From positions 62,001 through 126,000 of the forward strand of contig NZ_BAAAFN010000011.1 in the NCBI RefSeq assembly GCF_039523555.1: a stretch of DNA of 64,000 nt. Direction: 5' to 3'. The DNA comes from Castellaniella daejeonensis. GTDB lineage: Bacteria; Pseudomonadota; Gammaproteobacteria; Burkholderiales; Burkholderiaceae_B. Positions 7,016-15,837 of this stretch are shown in pieces. The position numbers and the translations under genes were made by a program. Below the pieces are notes generated by a model that was given only the letters and a program-made list of their open reading frames with translations, did no database searches and had not been told where the DNA came from. Every line of letters starts with the position of its first letter. Position 1 is the stretch's first letter.

Positions 7016-8908
7016 TTGAAATACCATCACCATGGGTACGTCTCGCACGACCCGCGCATCCAGGCACCCGCAGGGGCCGGGATCGATCGCCCGGAAGAAT
7101 TGCCCGAACGCGTGGACGTGCTCATCGTCGGCGCGGGGCCGGCCGGGATGATCACTGCGGCCCAGTTGTCCCAGTTTCCCGGCATCGTCACGCGCATCGT
7201 CGATCGCAGGGCAGGGCGCCTCGAGGTCGGCCTGGCCGATGGCCTGCAGCCGCGCAGCCTGGAAACGTTCGAGGCCTTCGGTTTCGCGCAGCGCCTGGCC
7301 GCGGAAGCCTGCCATGTCACGAAAACCGCATTCTGGAAACCGGACCCGCAGAACCCCGCGGACATCGTCCGGGTTTCCCGCGTCGACGAAGATCCGCACG
7401 ATGTCAGCGAATATCCCCATCTGACCGTCAATCAGGCCCGCGTGCTGGACTATTTCGCCGAATTCATGACCAATGCGCCCACGCGCATGAAGCCGGATTA
7501 CGGCTACGAATTCCTGGGGCTGACGGTTGCCGACGAAGGCGATTATCCCGTGGCCGTGCGGCTGGCGCGGGTCGGAGACGCAAGCGGCGGGCAGCGCATC
7601 GTCCATGCACGCTACGTCGTGGGAGCCGACGGCGGGCGCAGCGGCGTGCGCAAGGCGATCGGCCTGGCGCTGCAGGGCGTATCGTCGAACCATGCCTGGG
7701 GCGTCATGGATCTGCTGGCCGATACCGATTTCCCCGATATCCGCACCAAGTGCGCGATCCAGTCCGAAGCCGATGGCAACATTCTCCTGATCCCCCGCGA
7801 AGGCGGTTTCCTGTTTCGCCTGTATGTCGACCTGGGCGAAGTGAACGAGAGCGATGCGGGTGCCGTGCGCAACATGCCGGTCGAGCAGATCATCGAACGT
7901 GCGCAGCGAATCTTCCATCCCTACCGGCTGGACGTGCGCGAGGTGGCCTGGCACAGTGTGTACGAAGTCGGCCACCGGCTGTGCGACCATTTCGACGATG
8001 CCATCCCCGTGGCGGGAAAGGCGCCGCGTTCTCCGCGCGTGTTCATTGCCGGGGATGCGGGCCATACCCACAGCGCCAAGGCGGGGCAGGGCATGAACGC
8101 CTCGATGCAGGACGGATTCAATCTGGGCTGGAAACTGGGGCATGTCCTGGAAGGCCGCAGCCCCGCCCGGCTCCTGTCGACCTATTCGGCCGAGCGCCAG
8201 AAGATCGGCCAGGACCTCATCGACCAGGATCTGCGCTGGGCCACGCAGATGGCCAAGTCGTCGGAAGCCTTTGCCACCCATGCCGAGTTCGAACAGGCCT
8301 ATTTGCGGATCACAGAATTCGCCCAGGGATTCATGACCTGCTACGCGCCTTCGATGATCGTCGCCCCGGCCGCGCACCAGTCCCTGGCCGCGGGCTATCC
8401 GGTCGGCAAGCGGTTCCGGTCCGCGGAAGTGATGCGCGTGGCCGATGCCAACCGCCTGCACCTGGGGCACGAGGCCCGGGCCGACGGCCGCTGGCGGATC
8501 TACGTATTCGCCGACTCGGCGCGCGCCGGCGAGGATTCCCCCCTGGCGGCGCTCGGGCGCTGGCTGGACGAATCCCCCGAGTCGCCCATCCGGGGCTACA
8601 CGCCGGCCGGCCTGGACGAGAACGCCTGGTTCGACCTGAAGGTGATCTATCAGCAGGACTATGCCGCGGTGGACATCGGCCGGGTCCCGGCGGTCTTCCT
8701 GCCGCGCGTGGGAACGCACCGGCTTCCCGATCTGGAAAACGTGTATGCGGCGTTGCCGGACCGGGATATTTTCCAGCTGCGCGGCATCGACCGGCAGGGC
8801 GCCGTCGTCATCGTGCGGCCCGACCAGTACGTGGCCAACGTGCTGCCGCTGACAGCCACGGACGAACTGGCCGGATTCATCCGGTCCTTTGCGGCCCGCC
8901 AACAATGA
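7016..8908 (+). CDS. FAD-dependent aromatic hydroxylase, 3-hydroxybenzoate 4-monooxygenase / phenol 2-monooxygenase type
   Basis: The 630-residue protein is a flavin aromatic hydroxylase with the extra C-terminal thioredoxin-like domain of the phenol hydroxylase group. The FAD motif GAGPAG lies at residues 39-44, a VVGADGGRSGVRK stretch in the middle, and the second FAD motif FIAGDAGHTHSAKAGQGMN near residue 342. Such enzymes add one hydroxyl to a phenolic ring using NAD(P)H and O2. The overall pattern looks closest to 3-hydroxybenzoate 4-hydroxylase (MobA), which makes protocatechuate. No ring-cleavage genes are in the window, so the substrate is not proven. A solute-binding protein and a LysR regulator follow. 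Confidence 0.8.
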   Translation: MKYHHHGYVSHDPRIQAPAGAGIDRPEELPERVDVLIVGAGPAGMITAAQLSQFPGIVTRIVDRRAGRLEVGLADGLQPRSLETFEAFGFAQRLAAEACHVTKTAFWKPDPQNPADIVRVSRVDEDPHDVSEYPHLTVNQARVLDYFAEFMTNAPTRMKPDYGYEFLGLTVADEGDYPVAVRLARVGDASGGQRIVHARYVVGADGGRSGVRKAIGLALQGVSSNHAWGVMDLLADTDFPDIRTKCAIQSEADGNILLIPREGGFLFRLYVDLGEVNESDAGAVRNMPVEQIIERAQRIFHPYRLDVREVAWHSVYEVGHRLCDHFDDAIPVAGKAPRSPRVFIAGDAGHTHSAKAGQGMNASMQDGFNLGWKLGHVLEGRSPARLLSTYSAERQKIGQDLIDQDLRWATQMAKSSEAFATHAEFEQAYLRITEFAQGFMTCYAPSMIVAPAAHQSLAAGYPVGKRFRSAEVMRVADANRLHLGHEARADGRWRIYVFADSARAGEDSPLAALGRWLDESPESPIRGYTPAGLDENAWFDLKVIYQQDYAAVDIGRVPAVFLPRVGTHRLPDLENVYAALPDRDIFQLRGIDRQGAVVIVRPDQYVANVLPLTATDELAGFIRSFAARQQ

Positions 8909-8933
8909 ACATTGTCCAACAAGGAGAGAGACC

Positions 8934-10109
8934 ATGAAACTTCACAACATCCTGGGCGCCGCCGCCCTGGCCGCGGCTGCGGCGGCGGTTGCATCGCCAG
9001 TCCAGGCCAAGGACTTGAAAATCGGCCTGGTCCTGTCGGTGTCGGGGCCCTATTCGGACTACGGCAAGCAGATCCAGAACGGCATCGAGGCCTACATGGC
9101 CCAGCACGGCGATACGGTCGCCGGCCGCAAGGTGACGCTGATCGTCAAGGATGACACCGGCATCGCCCCGGCGGTGGCCAAGCGCCAGGCGCAGGAACTG
9201 CTGATCAAGGACAAGGTCGACATCCTGGCCGGATTCGACCTGACGCCCAACGCCTTCTCCGTCGCCCCCCTGGCCACCGAGGCCAAAGTGCCCATGATCG
9301 TGATGAACGCGGCCACGTCCTCGATCACGGAAAAATCGCCCTACATCGCGCGTGTATCGATGACTCTGCCGCAGAGCTCCTGGGCCATCGCCCAATGGGC
9401 CGTGAAGAACGGCATTCATTCGGCCTACATCCTGGTGGCGGACTACGGACCGGGGCACGATGCCCAGCAGCAGTTCAAGAAGACCTTCACCGAACTGGGC
9501 GGCAAGGTGCTCGGCGAAGTCCGCACGCCGGTCAGCACGCCCGACTACGCGCCGTTCCTGCAGCGCGTGAAGGACACCCGTCCGGATGCGCTCTTCTTCT
9601 TCGTGCCGCCGGGCAGTTCGATGGTGGCCCTGGCGAAGAACTTCCGCGAAATGGGCCTGGACAAGCTGGGCATCAGGGAAATGGGCCCCGGCGACATGAC
9701 CGATGAAAACTCCCTGCCGGCGCTGGGCGACAATGCGCTCGGCATGATCACGGCCTTCCATTATTCGGCGGCCCACGATTCGCCGGAAAACAAGGCATTC
9801 GTCGCGGCCTACGCCAAGTCCCACCCCAAGGACCGCCCGAACTTCATGGCCGTGGGCGGCTACGACGGCATGCAGCTGATCTACAAGGTGCTCGAAAAGA
9901 CCGGCGGCGACGCCAGCGGCGATGCGTTCATGGCGGCTGCCCGGGGCATGGCATGGGAAAGCCCGCGCGGTCCCGTGCAGATCGATCCAGAAACCCGCGA
10001 TATCATCCAGAACGAATACATCCGCAAACTGGAGCGGGTCGACGGCGAACTGCAGAACATCGAGTTCGCGACCTTCGAGGCCGTGAAGGACCCCGGCAAG
10101 CAGCCCTGA
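8934..10109 (+). CDS. Branched-chain amino acid/aromatic-type ABC transporter substrate-binding protein (LivK family)
   Basis: This is a periplasmic type I binding protein of 391 residues with a cleavable signal peptide ending around ASPVQA. It begins at the ATG at 8934 because AAGGAGAG stands just before it; the frame opens 45 bases earlier but without a ribosome site. The KIGLVLSVSGPYSDYG start and VGGYDGMQLIYKVL near the end are typical of the LivK/aromatic-acid binding family. No permease or ATPase genes are next to it, so it must borrow a transporter encoded elsewhere or act in sensing. It lies 25 bases after the hydroxylase gene, which suggests it binds the hydroxylase substrate. Confidence 0.88.
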   Translation: MKLHNILGAAALAAAAAAVASPVQAKDLKIGLVLSVSGPYSDYGKQIQNGIEAYMAQHGDTVAGRKVTLIVKDDTGIAPAVAKRQAQELLIKDKVDILAGFDLTPNAFSVAPLATEAKVPMIVMNAATSSITEKSPYIARVSMTLPQSSWAIAQWAVKNGIHSAYILVADYGPGHDAQQQFKKTFTELGGKVLGEVRTPVSTPDYAPFLQRVKDTRPDALFFFVPPGSSMVALAKNFREMGLDKLGIREMGPGDMTDENSLPALGDNALGMITAFHYSAAHDSPENKAFVAAYAKSHPKDRPNFMAVGGYDGMQLIYKVLEKTGGDASGDAFMAAARGMAWESPRGPVQIDPETRDIIQNEYIRKLERVDGELQNIEFATFEAVKDPGKQP

Positions 10110-10155
10110 GTCCGAAGGTCGGTCGCCGCCGGCGCGCCCCATCCTGGAGCTTCTC

Positions 10156-11094
10156 ATGGCTAGCGATTGGACCGACCGCATCCGGCTGCGCAATCTCAGG
10201 TTCTTGCTCAGCCTGGCCCAGACCCGCAACCTGAGCCGCTCGGCGGCCGCGCTGCACACCACGCAGCCCGGCCTGTCGAAATGGCTCAAGGACCTGGAAA
10301 GCGACGTGGGCCTGACGCTGTTCGAGCGTCATGCCCGCGGCCTGACGCCGACGGTCCATGGTCAGGCGCTGATCGAGCATGCCCGCCGCATCGAAGCCCA
10401 GCTCGACCGGGCCGCGGCTGACATGAACATCCTGCGGGAAGGCGGAGCAGGGCACGTCGCCCTGGGCGCCTCGGGGGTGGCGGCAACCGAGGCCGGGCCG
10501 CTCGCCGCGCTGGAGATGGCTGCCCGCATGCCCAGCCTGCGCATCGATCTGGTCGAAGGCACCATGGACCTGCTGCTGAATCAGCTCAGCCAGGGAGACC
10601 TGGACATCGTCATCGGCCGGACGATCGAGGACGATCCGAGCCTGGAAAGCTTCGATTCCGAACTCTTGTATACCGAACCGGTCGCCCTGGCCGTGCGGCG
10701 CGACCATCCCCTGGCCGATCGCGGCGCCATCGGCTGGGACGACGTCCTGGAGTACCGCTGGGTCGTCTGGCCGCGGGGATCGCCGATCCGCAAGGCGCTG
10801 GAAACCGCCCTGGCCGCGGCGGGCCTGAGCCTGCCCCCCAATTACATCGAATCCAATTCGGTCATCGCCAATATCGCGCTGCTCAGGAACAGCGATGCGA
10901 TCGGCGTTGCCTCGCATCGTTCGGCGAGCGCCCTGGCGGAAATGGGCCTGCTGCGCATCCTGCCCCTGACGCTGCATTGCTTTGGCTCGGTGTCGATGTA
11001 CTGGCGCCGGGACGAGTATCGTCCGAAATCGGTCGAACTGGCGCTGGATTGCGTTCGCCACGTACTGCGCGGGCCGGATGATGCGCTTCAGTGA
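10156..11094 (+). CDS. LysR family transcriptional regulator
   Basis: The 312-residue protein has an N-terminal winged helix (RLRNLRFLLSLAQTRNLSRS... then TQPGLSKWLKDLE, about residues 8-55) and a LysR substrate-binding domain with an ELLYTEPVALAVRRDHPLA segment. This is the layout of inducer-responsive activators. It is co-directional with the aromatic hydroxylase and the binding protein, with a 46-base gap, and probably controls them through a site such as the inverted repeat at 6912-6937. The inducer is unknown but is probably a phenolic acid. Confidence 0.9.
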   Translation: MASDWTDRIRLRNLRFLLSLAQTRNLSRSAAALHTTQPGLSKWLKDLESDVGLTLFERHARGLTPTVHGQALIEHARRIEAQLDRAAADMNILREGGAGHVALGASGVAATEAGPLAALEMAARMPSLRIDLVEGTMDLLLNQLSQGDLDIVIGRTIEDDPSLESFDSELLYTEPVALAVRRDHPLADRGAIGWDDVLEYRWVVWPRGSPIRKALETALAAAGLSLPPNYIESNSVIANIALLRNSDAIGVASHRSASALAEMGLLRILPLTLHCFGSVSMYWRRDEYRPKSVELALDCVRHVLRGPDDALQ

Positions 11095-11111
11095 TTTCCC
11101 TTAGATTCTCA

Positions 11112-11144
11112 TTTGATAAGAATAATACAGAAGAAATTATCAAA
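11112..11144. promoter_or_regulatory. Inverted repeat before the IclR gene
   Basis: TTTGATAA at 11112-11119 and TTATCAAA at 11137-11144 form a perfect 8-base inverted repeat with a 17-base spacer. The surrounding region is AT-rich, 115 bases before the IclR-type gene. It is a plausible operator or promoter region for the transporter-hut unit. Confidence 0.35.
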
Positions 11145-11258
11145 AAATCCTTATGATGAGCCTCATTCCGTAGGGGAACGAGCGTCCGGCAGAGGCCAGC
11201 CCGCCGCCGCCACGGCCTCTTCACCGAACCGCTGTTTCCATCGCGAGGGCTCATCCGC

Positions 11259-12017
11259 ATGCAAGAAGATCACGCTGTGGCCAAAGGCGGCGCCGAGCGG
11301 GTCCTGCACGTTCTGGCAACGCTGGCCCGGCTCGGGCGTGGCGCCACGATTCCCGAATTGATGGATCTGACCGGCCTGGCACAAAGCACGCTGTATCGCC
11401 AGTTGTCGCTGTTGAAGCGCTGGGGTTTCGTGATCGGCCGGGACAACGAATTCTCGCCCGGGCCGATGTGCGTGCCCCTGGCCTGGGGGTTCGACCAATC
11501 GTCGTTCCTCACGCTCGAATCGCACGAAGAAATGGAAGCCCTGTCGACACAGAGCGGGGAGTCGATCGGCCTGCTCGTGGCCGTCAAGCACCAGATCGTC
11601 TGCCTGGACATGGTCGAGAGCCGGCATCCGCTGCGCTGTTCGTTCGTCAAGGGACGGATGCTGCCGCTGTGCAAGGGCGCTTCGGCCAAGGCGCTGCTGG
11701 CATTCATGCACGTCGAGCAGCGGCGCGCCGTGCTGGACCAGCTGCGGCGCGACCAATTGCTCGACGACGAGGCACTGGCCGGGCTGGAAGAGCAGCTGGA
11801 ACGCATTCGTGCCCAAGGGTACGCGGTCACCAACGGCGAGGTCGATGCCGGTGTCTGGGGCGCGAGCGCGCCCCTGTACCAGCATGACGGCCATGCCGCG
11901 GTGGCCGTCATCACCATGATGGCGCCCTCGCTCAGGGCGCAGGGACAGGAAGAACGATTCATCGAGATGACAGTGCGCGGGGCGGCGCATATTTCATCGC
12001 GGCTGCAAAGCCTTTGA
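11259..12017 (+). CDS. IclR family transcriptional regulator (upstream of hut-type transporter)
   Basis: The 252-residue protein has an N-terminal winged helix (GAERVLHVLATLARLGRG... then LTGLAQSTLYRQLSLLKRWG) and a C-terminal IclR effector domain. The latter includes PLCKGASAKALLAF, the position where relatives carry the ligand-pocket SASGKA-like motif. It starts at the ATG at 11259, with GCGAGGG about ten bases upstream. It precedes an ABC transporter, hutG and hutD in the same direction and probably controls them. The usual hut regulator in pseudomonads is the GntR-type HutC, so an IclR protein here is a variation. Confidence 0.88.
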   Translation: MQEDHAVAKGGAERVLHVLATLARLGRGATIPELMDLTGLAQSTLYRQLSLLKRWGFVIGRDNEFSPGPMCVPLAWGFDQSSFLTLESHEEMEALSTQSGESIGLLVAVKHQIVCLDMVESRHPLRCSFVKGRMLPLCKGASAKALLAFMHVEQRRAVLDQLRRDQLLDDEALAGLEEQLERIRAQGYAVTNGEVDAGVWGASAPLYQHDGHAAVAVITMMAPSLRAQGQEERFIEMTVRGAAHISSRLQSL

Positions 12018-12048
12018 CCACAGACACGCCCACACCGAGGAGACTTTC

Positions 12049-12795
12049 ATGAAACTGACCCAGACTTTCCGCATCACCCTGATGGCCCTGGCATTGGGCG
12101 GTGCATCTGCCGCCAGCCAGGCCGCGTCCGACACCATCCGCGTGGTCACCGATCCGACGTTCCCTCCCATGGAGATGACCGTGGACGGCAAGCGGACGGG
12201 CTTCGACATCGAACTGACCGAGGCGCTGGCCCAGGCCATGGGCAAGAAGATCGCCTGGACGGACATCGACTTCAAGGGCTTGATCCCCGCGGTGATTTCC
12301 GGACGGGCCGACGCCGCCATGTCGGCAATCTACATCACCGACGAACGCAAGAAGGCCGTGGATTTCACGGATTCCTACTACGCGGGCGGGCTGGTGGTGC
12401 TGACCAAGCAGGACGGCCCGGTCAAGACGCTGAAGGATCTGGACGGCAAGCGCGTCACGGTGCAGGTCGGCACCAAATCAGTGAACTACATGCAGCAGCA
12501 CTATCCCAAGGTGCAGCGGGTCGAGGTGGAAAAGAACCAGGAAATGTTCAACCTGGTGGATATCGGGCGGGCGGATGCCGCCGTGACGGGCAAGCCGGCC
12601 GCCAAGCTGTTCGCACAGCAGAATCCCGGCTTCACGGTGCTGGACGAGCAGATCACGACCGAGGAATACGGGATCGCGGTGAGCAAGAACCAGCCTGAAT
12701 TGACCCAGGAGCTGAACCAGGCGCTCAAGACCATACGGGCCAATGGCGTGTACCAGCGCCTGGTCGACAAGTGGTTCGAGGGCAGCAAGCAATGA
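12049..12795 (+). CDS. Polar amino acid ABC transporter substrate-binding protein (HisJ/GlnH type)
   Basis: The 248-residue periplasmic binding protein has a signal peptide ending near ASAASQAAS. The SBP_bac_3 fold is visible in IRVVTDPTFPPMEM, GFDIELTEALAQAMGKK, KGLIPAVISGRADAAMSA and the DWF-like C-terminal VDKWFEG. These proteins capture amino acids such as histidine, arginine or glutamine. Given hutG and hutD downstream, the likely ligand is histidine, urocanate or formiminoglutamate; this is inference from neighbours. It overlaps the permease gene by four bases. Confidence 0.9.
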   Translation: MKLTQTFRITLMALALGGASAASQAASDTIRVVTDPTFPPMEMTVDGKRTGFDIELTEALAQAMGKKIAWTDIDFKGLIPAVISGRADAAMSAIYITDERKKAVDFTDSYYAGGLVVLTKQDGPVKTLKDLDGKRVTVQVGTKSVNYMQQHYPKVQRVEVEKNQEMFNLVDIGRADAAVTGKPAAKLFAQQNPGFTVLDEQITTEEYGIAVSKNQPELTQELNQALKTIRANGVYQRLVDKWFEGSKQ

Positions 12796-13460
12796 ATCTC
12801 GACTTCACGCCCGCGATCGCAGGCTGGGAAGACTTGCTGCGCGGCACATGGGTGACGGTCGAAGTCACCGTGTGCGCGCTGCTGCTGTCCTGCTGCCTGG
12901 GTCTGCTCATCGGCATCGGCCGCCTGAATCCGCAGCGCAGGATTCTCTACAAGGCGTGCAGCGTCTACCTGTCCTGCTTCCGGGGCACGCCCTTGCTGGT
13001 GCAGCTGTTCATCTGGTTCTTCGGGTTGCCCCGTTTCGGCATCCTGCTGCCCGCTTTCGTCTGCGGCGTGCTGGGCATGGGGATGTACTCGGCATCCTAC
13101 GTCTCGGAGGTCGTGCGCGGCGCGATCCAGTCCGTGGACAGGGGGCAGATGGAGGCGGCGCGATCCCTGGGCATGTCCTCGACACAGGCCATGGTCAAGA
13201 TCATCCTGCCGCAGGCGATCGTGCGCATGATCCCGCCGCTGGGCAACGAGTTCATCGCCCTGATCAAGAACTCGGCGCTGGTTTCCCTGGTCACGATCCA
13301 CGATGTGATGCACGAAGGCCAGAAGATCATCAGCGTGTCCTATCGTTCGCTGGAGGTCTATCTCGTGATCGCGCTGATCTACTGGATTCTCACCAGCGCC
13401 ACATCGAAAATCCTGCGTCGCGTCGAGCTGCGCCTGCAGGCCGGAGGCATGGTGCAATGA
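12792..13460 (+). CDS. Polar amino acid ABC transporter permease (HisM/GlnP type)
   Basis: The 222-residue inner-membrane permease has about five hydrophobic helices. The cytoplasmic EAA loop that contacts the ATPase is visible as MEAARSLGMSSTQAMVKIILPQA near residues 118-140. The SCFRGTPLLVQLFIWFF segment is the usual N-terminal HEQRter-type region. It starts at the ATG at 12792, overlapping the binding-protein stop (ATGA), and itself overlaps the ATPase start by four bases. Only one permease is present, so it probably acts as a homodimer. Confidence 0.92.
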   Translation: MNLDFTPAIAGWEDLLRGTWVTVEVTVCALLLSCCLGLLIGIGRLNPQRRILYKACSVYLSCFRGTPLLVQLFIWFFGLPRFGILLPAFVCGVLGMGMYSASYVSEVVRGAIQSVDRGQMEAARSLGMSSTQAMVKIILPQAIVRMIPPLGNEFIALIKNSALVSLVTIHDVMHEGQKIISVSYRSLEVYLVIALIYWILTSATSKILRRVELRLQAGGMVQ

Positions 13461-14242
13461 ACACATCCGATGTCATGATCCGGATCAGCGATCTCCACAA
13501 GTCGTATGGAGACAATGCGGTCCTGAAGGGCGTGGACCTGGAAGTCGACCGTTCCCAGGTCGTGGTGGTGATCGGTCCCAGCGGTTCGGGCAAGAGCACC
13601 TTGCTGCGCTGCTGCAACGGACTGGAAATCGCCCAGCGCGGCACCATCGATATCTGCGGCGAGCGCTTGCTGGACGCAGGCGCACTCATGGCCGAGAAGC
13701 AACTGAACCACCTGCGCACCCGTGTGGGCATGGTGTTCCAGTCCTTCAACCTGTTTCCGCACCTGACCGTGCTGGAGAACGTCACCATCGGCCCGCGCAC
13801 CCTGCGCGGCGCTTCCGCCGCGCAGGCGGATGAAAAAGGCCTGGCGCTCCTGACCAAGGTCGGGCTCGAATCCAAGGCCCGGGCCATGCCCAACAGCCTT
13901 TCGGGTGGACAGAAGCAGCGGGTGGCAATTGCCCGGGCGCTGGCCATGGAACCCGAAGTCATGCTGTTCGACGAGCCCACGTCGGCACTGGACCCCGAAC
14001 TGGTCGGCGAAGTCCTGCAGGTCATGAAGCTGCTCGCCAAGGAAGGCATGACGATGATGGTCGTCACCCACGAAATGGGCTTTGCCCGGGAAATGGCGGA
14101 CACCGTGGTCGTCATGGACTATGGCCGGATCATCGAGGCCGACCGGCCGGACATCATTTTCCAGCAGCCCAGGCACGAGCGCACCCGCTCGTTCCTGCAG
14201 GCGGTGCTCAGCAAGGGACCCGTGGAGGCGGGAGCATCATGA
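13457..14242 (+). CDS. Polar amino acid ABC transporter ATP-binding protein (GlnQ/HisP type)
   Basis: The 261-residue ATPase energises the importer. The Walker A GPSGSGKST is at residues 40-48, the Q-loop in VFQSFNLFPHLT, the signature LSGGQKQRVAIARAL, Walker B VMLFDEPTSALDPE, and the switch His in VVTHEMGFAREM. It starts at the ATG at 13457 inside the permease stop (ATGA). Its own end overlaps the hutG start by four bases, so transporter and enzyme are made from one coupled mRNA. Confidence 0.94.
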   Translation: MNTSDVMIRISDLHKSYGDNAVLKGVDLEVDRSQVVVVIGPSGSGKSTLLRCCNGLEIAQRGTIDICGERLLDAGALMAEKQLNHLRTRVGMVFQSFNLFPHLTVLENVTIGPRTLRGASAAQADEKGLALLTKVGLESKARAMPNSLSGGQKQRVAIARALAMEPEVMLFDEPTSALDPELVGEVLQVMKLLAKEGMTMMVVTHEMGFAREMADTVVVMDYGRIIEADRPDIIFQQPRHERTRSFLQAVLSKGPVEAGAS

Positions 14243-15174
14243 GCGATACGCTCTGGAAGGGGCGCAACGACGCGTCCGAAATGGGGGATACCCGCAGGCT
14301 GTTCCAGATCGTGCGTACCGATCCGGCAGGCTATGGGGCCGGGGACGCCGTGTTGCTGGGCTTCGCCAGCGATGCCGGCGTGCGGCGCAACCACGGCCGC
14401 CCGGGAGCCAGCAGGGGGCCCGAGGCGATCCGCCGCATGCTGGCCAACCTGCCGGCGCACGACCTGGAGCGGTTCTGGGATGTCGGCGACGTCGTCTGCG
14501 AGGGCGATTTGCTGGAAACTGCACAGCAGGCCCAGGCACGCAAGGTCTCGGCCGTGCTGGCCGCAGGCGCGCTACCCGTGACGCTGGGCGGGGGGCACGA
14601 AGTCGCCTGGGCCAGCTTCCAGGGGCTGGCGGGCCATCTGGCAGAAGAGGGCGGGGCGCCGCCGCGCATCCTGATCGTCAATCTGGACGCGCATTTCGAC
14701 TTGCGCACCAGCCGGCCGGGATCATCGGGCACCCCTTTCGACCAGATCCTGGAATACGGCAGGAACCATGGCCTGCCGATCCGCTACGCCTGCCTGGGCG
14801 TTTCGCCCGTGGGCAACACGCGGGGACTGTACGACCATGCGCGGGCACTGGATGTCTTCTACGTCGAAGACATGGACATGCAGGAGCGCCACCTGGCCAA
14901 GCGCCTGCGACAGATCGACGCGCTGCTGGCCGAGGCCGACCTGGTCTACCTGACGATCGACCTGGACGTGCTGCCCGCGGGCGTGGCCCCCGGTGTATCG
15001 GCGCCTTCTGCGCTGGGGGTGCCCCTGAGCGTCGTGGAGGCCTGCGCGTTGGCCGTCAAGCGCAGCGGCAAGCTGCGCCTGGCCGATATCGCAGAGATGA
15101 ATCCGGATCACGATATCGATCACCATACGGCCCGCGCCGCCGCCCGGCTGGCCTGGCATCTGCTCAGACCCTGA
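14239..15174 (+). CDS. hutG: Formimidoylglutamase (ureohydrolase family)
   Basis: HutG hydrolyses N-formimidoyl-L-glutamate to glutamate and formamide, the last step of one histidine-degradation route. The 311 residues show the binuclear manganese site of arginase-fold enzymes: GGGHE near residue 115, the NLDAHFDLR stretch near 153, and TIDLDVLP near 241. The SSGTPF and APGVSAPSALG segments are typical of formimidoylglutamase rather than agmatinase. It is coupled to the ABC transporter by a four-base overlap and followed by hutD. The other hut enzymes (hutH, hutU, hutI) are not in the window. Confidence 0.82.
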   Translation: MSDTLWKGRNDASEMGDTRRLFQIVRTDPAGYGAGDAVLLGFASDAGVRRNHGRPGASRGPEAIRRMLANLPAHDLERFWDVGDVVCEGDLLETAQQAQARKVSAVLAAGALPVTLGGGHEVAWASFQGLAGHLAEEGGAPPRILIVNLDAHFDLRTSRPGSSGTPFDQILEYGRNHGLPIRYACLGVSPVGNTRGLYDHARALDVFYVEDMDMQERHLAKRLRQIDALLAEADLVYLTIDLDVLPAGVAPGVSAPSALGVPLSVVEACALAVKRSGKLRLADIAEMNPDHDIDHHTARAAARLAWHLLRP

Positions 15175-15180
15175 ACCATC

Positions 15181-15837
15181 GTGAGTCCTGAAGGCTTTTC
15201 CGACACGCTGCCCGCCGTGGATGGCCGGGCAGCTGCAAGCGGCTTGCGCGTCGTCCGCGCCGCCGGGCTGCGCGAGATCGCCTGGAAAAATGGCGGCGGC
15301 GTCACGCGGGAGATTGCCATCCATCCGGAAGGAGCGGGAATGGACGATTTCCTGTGGCGCGCCAGTGCCGCCGACATCGATGCGCCCGGACCATTTTCCC
15401 GATGGGAAGGCTTCGACCGCGTGCTGTTCGTTACCCGGGGCGGCCCAGTACGCCTGGCCCGGGAAGATACCGGACAGTCTGTCGTCCTGTCGGCAGGGCA
15501 AGGCTTCTGCTTCGCCGGTGAGACACCGTACCGCTGCGACGAACTGTCCGGTGGGCCTGTGCGGGACTTCAACCTGATGCTGCGGCGATCCAGGGCGCTC
15601 GGCCGCGTGCAGGCATGGCGCGGCTCACTCGTCAGGCATCTGGCGCCGGGGCATTGGCTGTGCCATGGATACCGTGGTACGTACGAGTTCGAGATATCGG
15701 ACCGCTCGGGCCGGGACGTGCTGGAGGCCGGCGACACAGCGCATCTTTCCGTGGCGTCAGGCGAGCACCCGATCCTGAGGATGGTGCCCAGGTCCAATGA
15801 TGCGGGGCTGATCATCGCGTGGATCGAAGCAGCCTAG
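15181..15837 (+). CDS. hutD: HutD family protein
   Basis: The 218-residue cupin-like protein belongs to the HutD family, found in histidine-utilisation loci and thought to fine-tune flux rather than catalyse a pathway step. Family segments include IAWKNGGGVTREIA near the N terminus, SRWEGFDRVLFV and LRRSRALGRVQAW. It starts with GTG at 15181, six bases after the hutG stop, so it is the last gene of the transporter-hutG unit. The upstream gene makes the assignment firmer than sequence alone would. Confidence 0.82.
   Translation: MSPEGFSDTLPAVDGRAAASGLRVVRAAGLREIAWKNGGGVTREIAIHPEGAGMDDFLWRASAADIDAPGPFSRWEGFDRVLFVTRGGPVRLAREDTGQSVVLSAGQGFCFAGETPYRCDELSGGPVRDFNLMLRRSRALGRVQAWRGSLVRHLAPGHWLCHGYRGTYEFEISDRSGRDVLEAGDTAHLSVASGEHPILRMVPRSNDAGLIIAWIEAA

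Noticed and set aside
5379..7067. 562-residue minus-strand frame over the ArsB-like permease
   Set aside because: Low-complexity Gln/Arg-rich product opposite a clearly membrane-protein-coding frame; a shadow of the real gene.
6878..8935. 685-residue minus-strand frame over the hydroxylase
   Set aside because: The plus strand has all flavin hydroxylase motifs; the antisense product is a composition artefact.
14239..15174. Agmatinase or guanidinobutyrase
   Set aside because: The SSGTPF and APGVSAPSALG segments and the hutD neighbour favour formimidoylglutamase.
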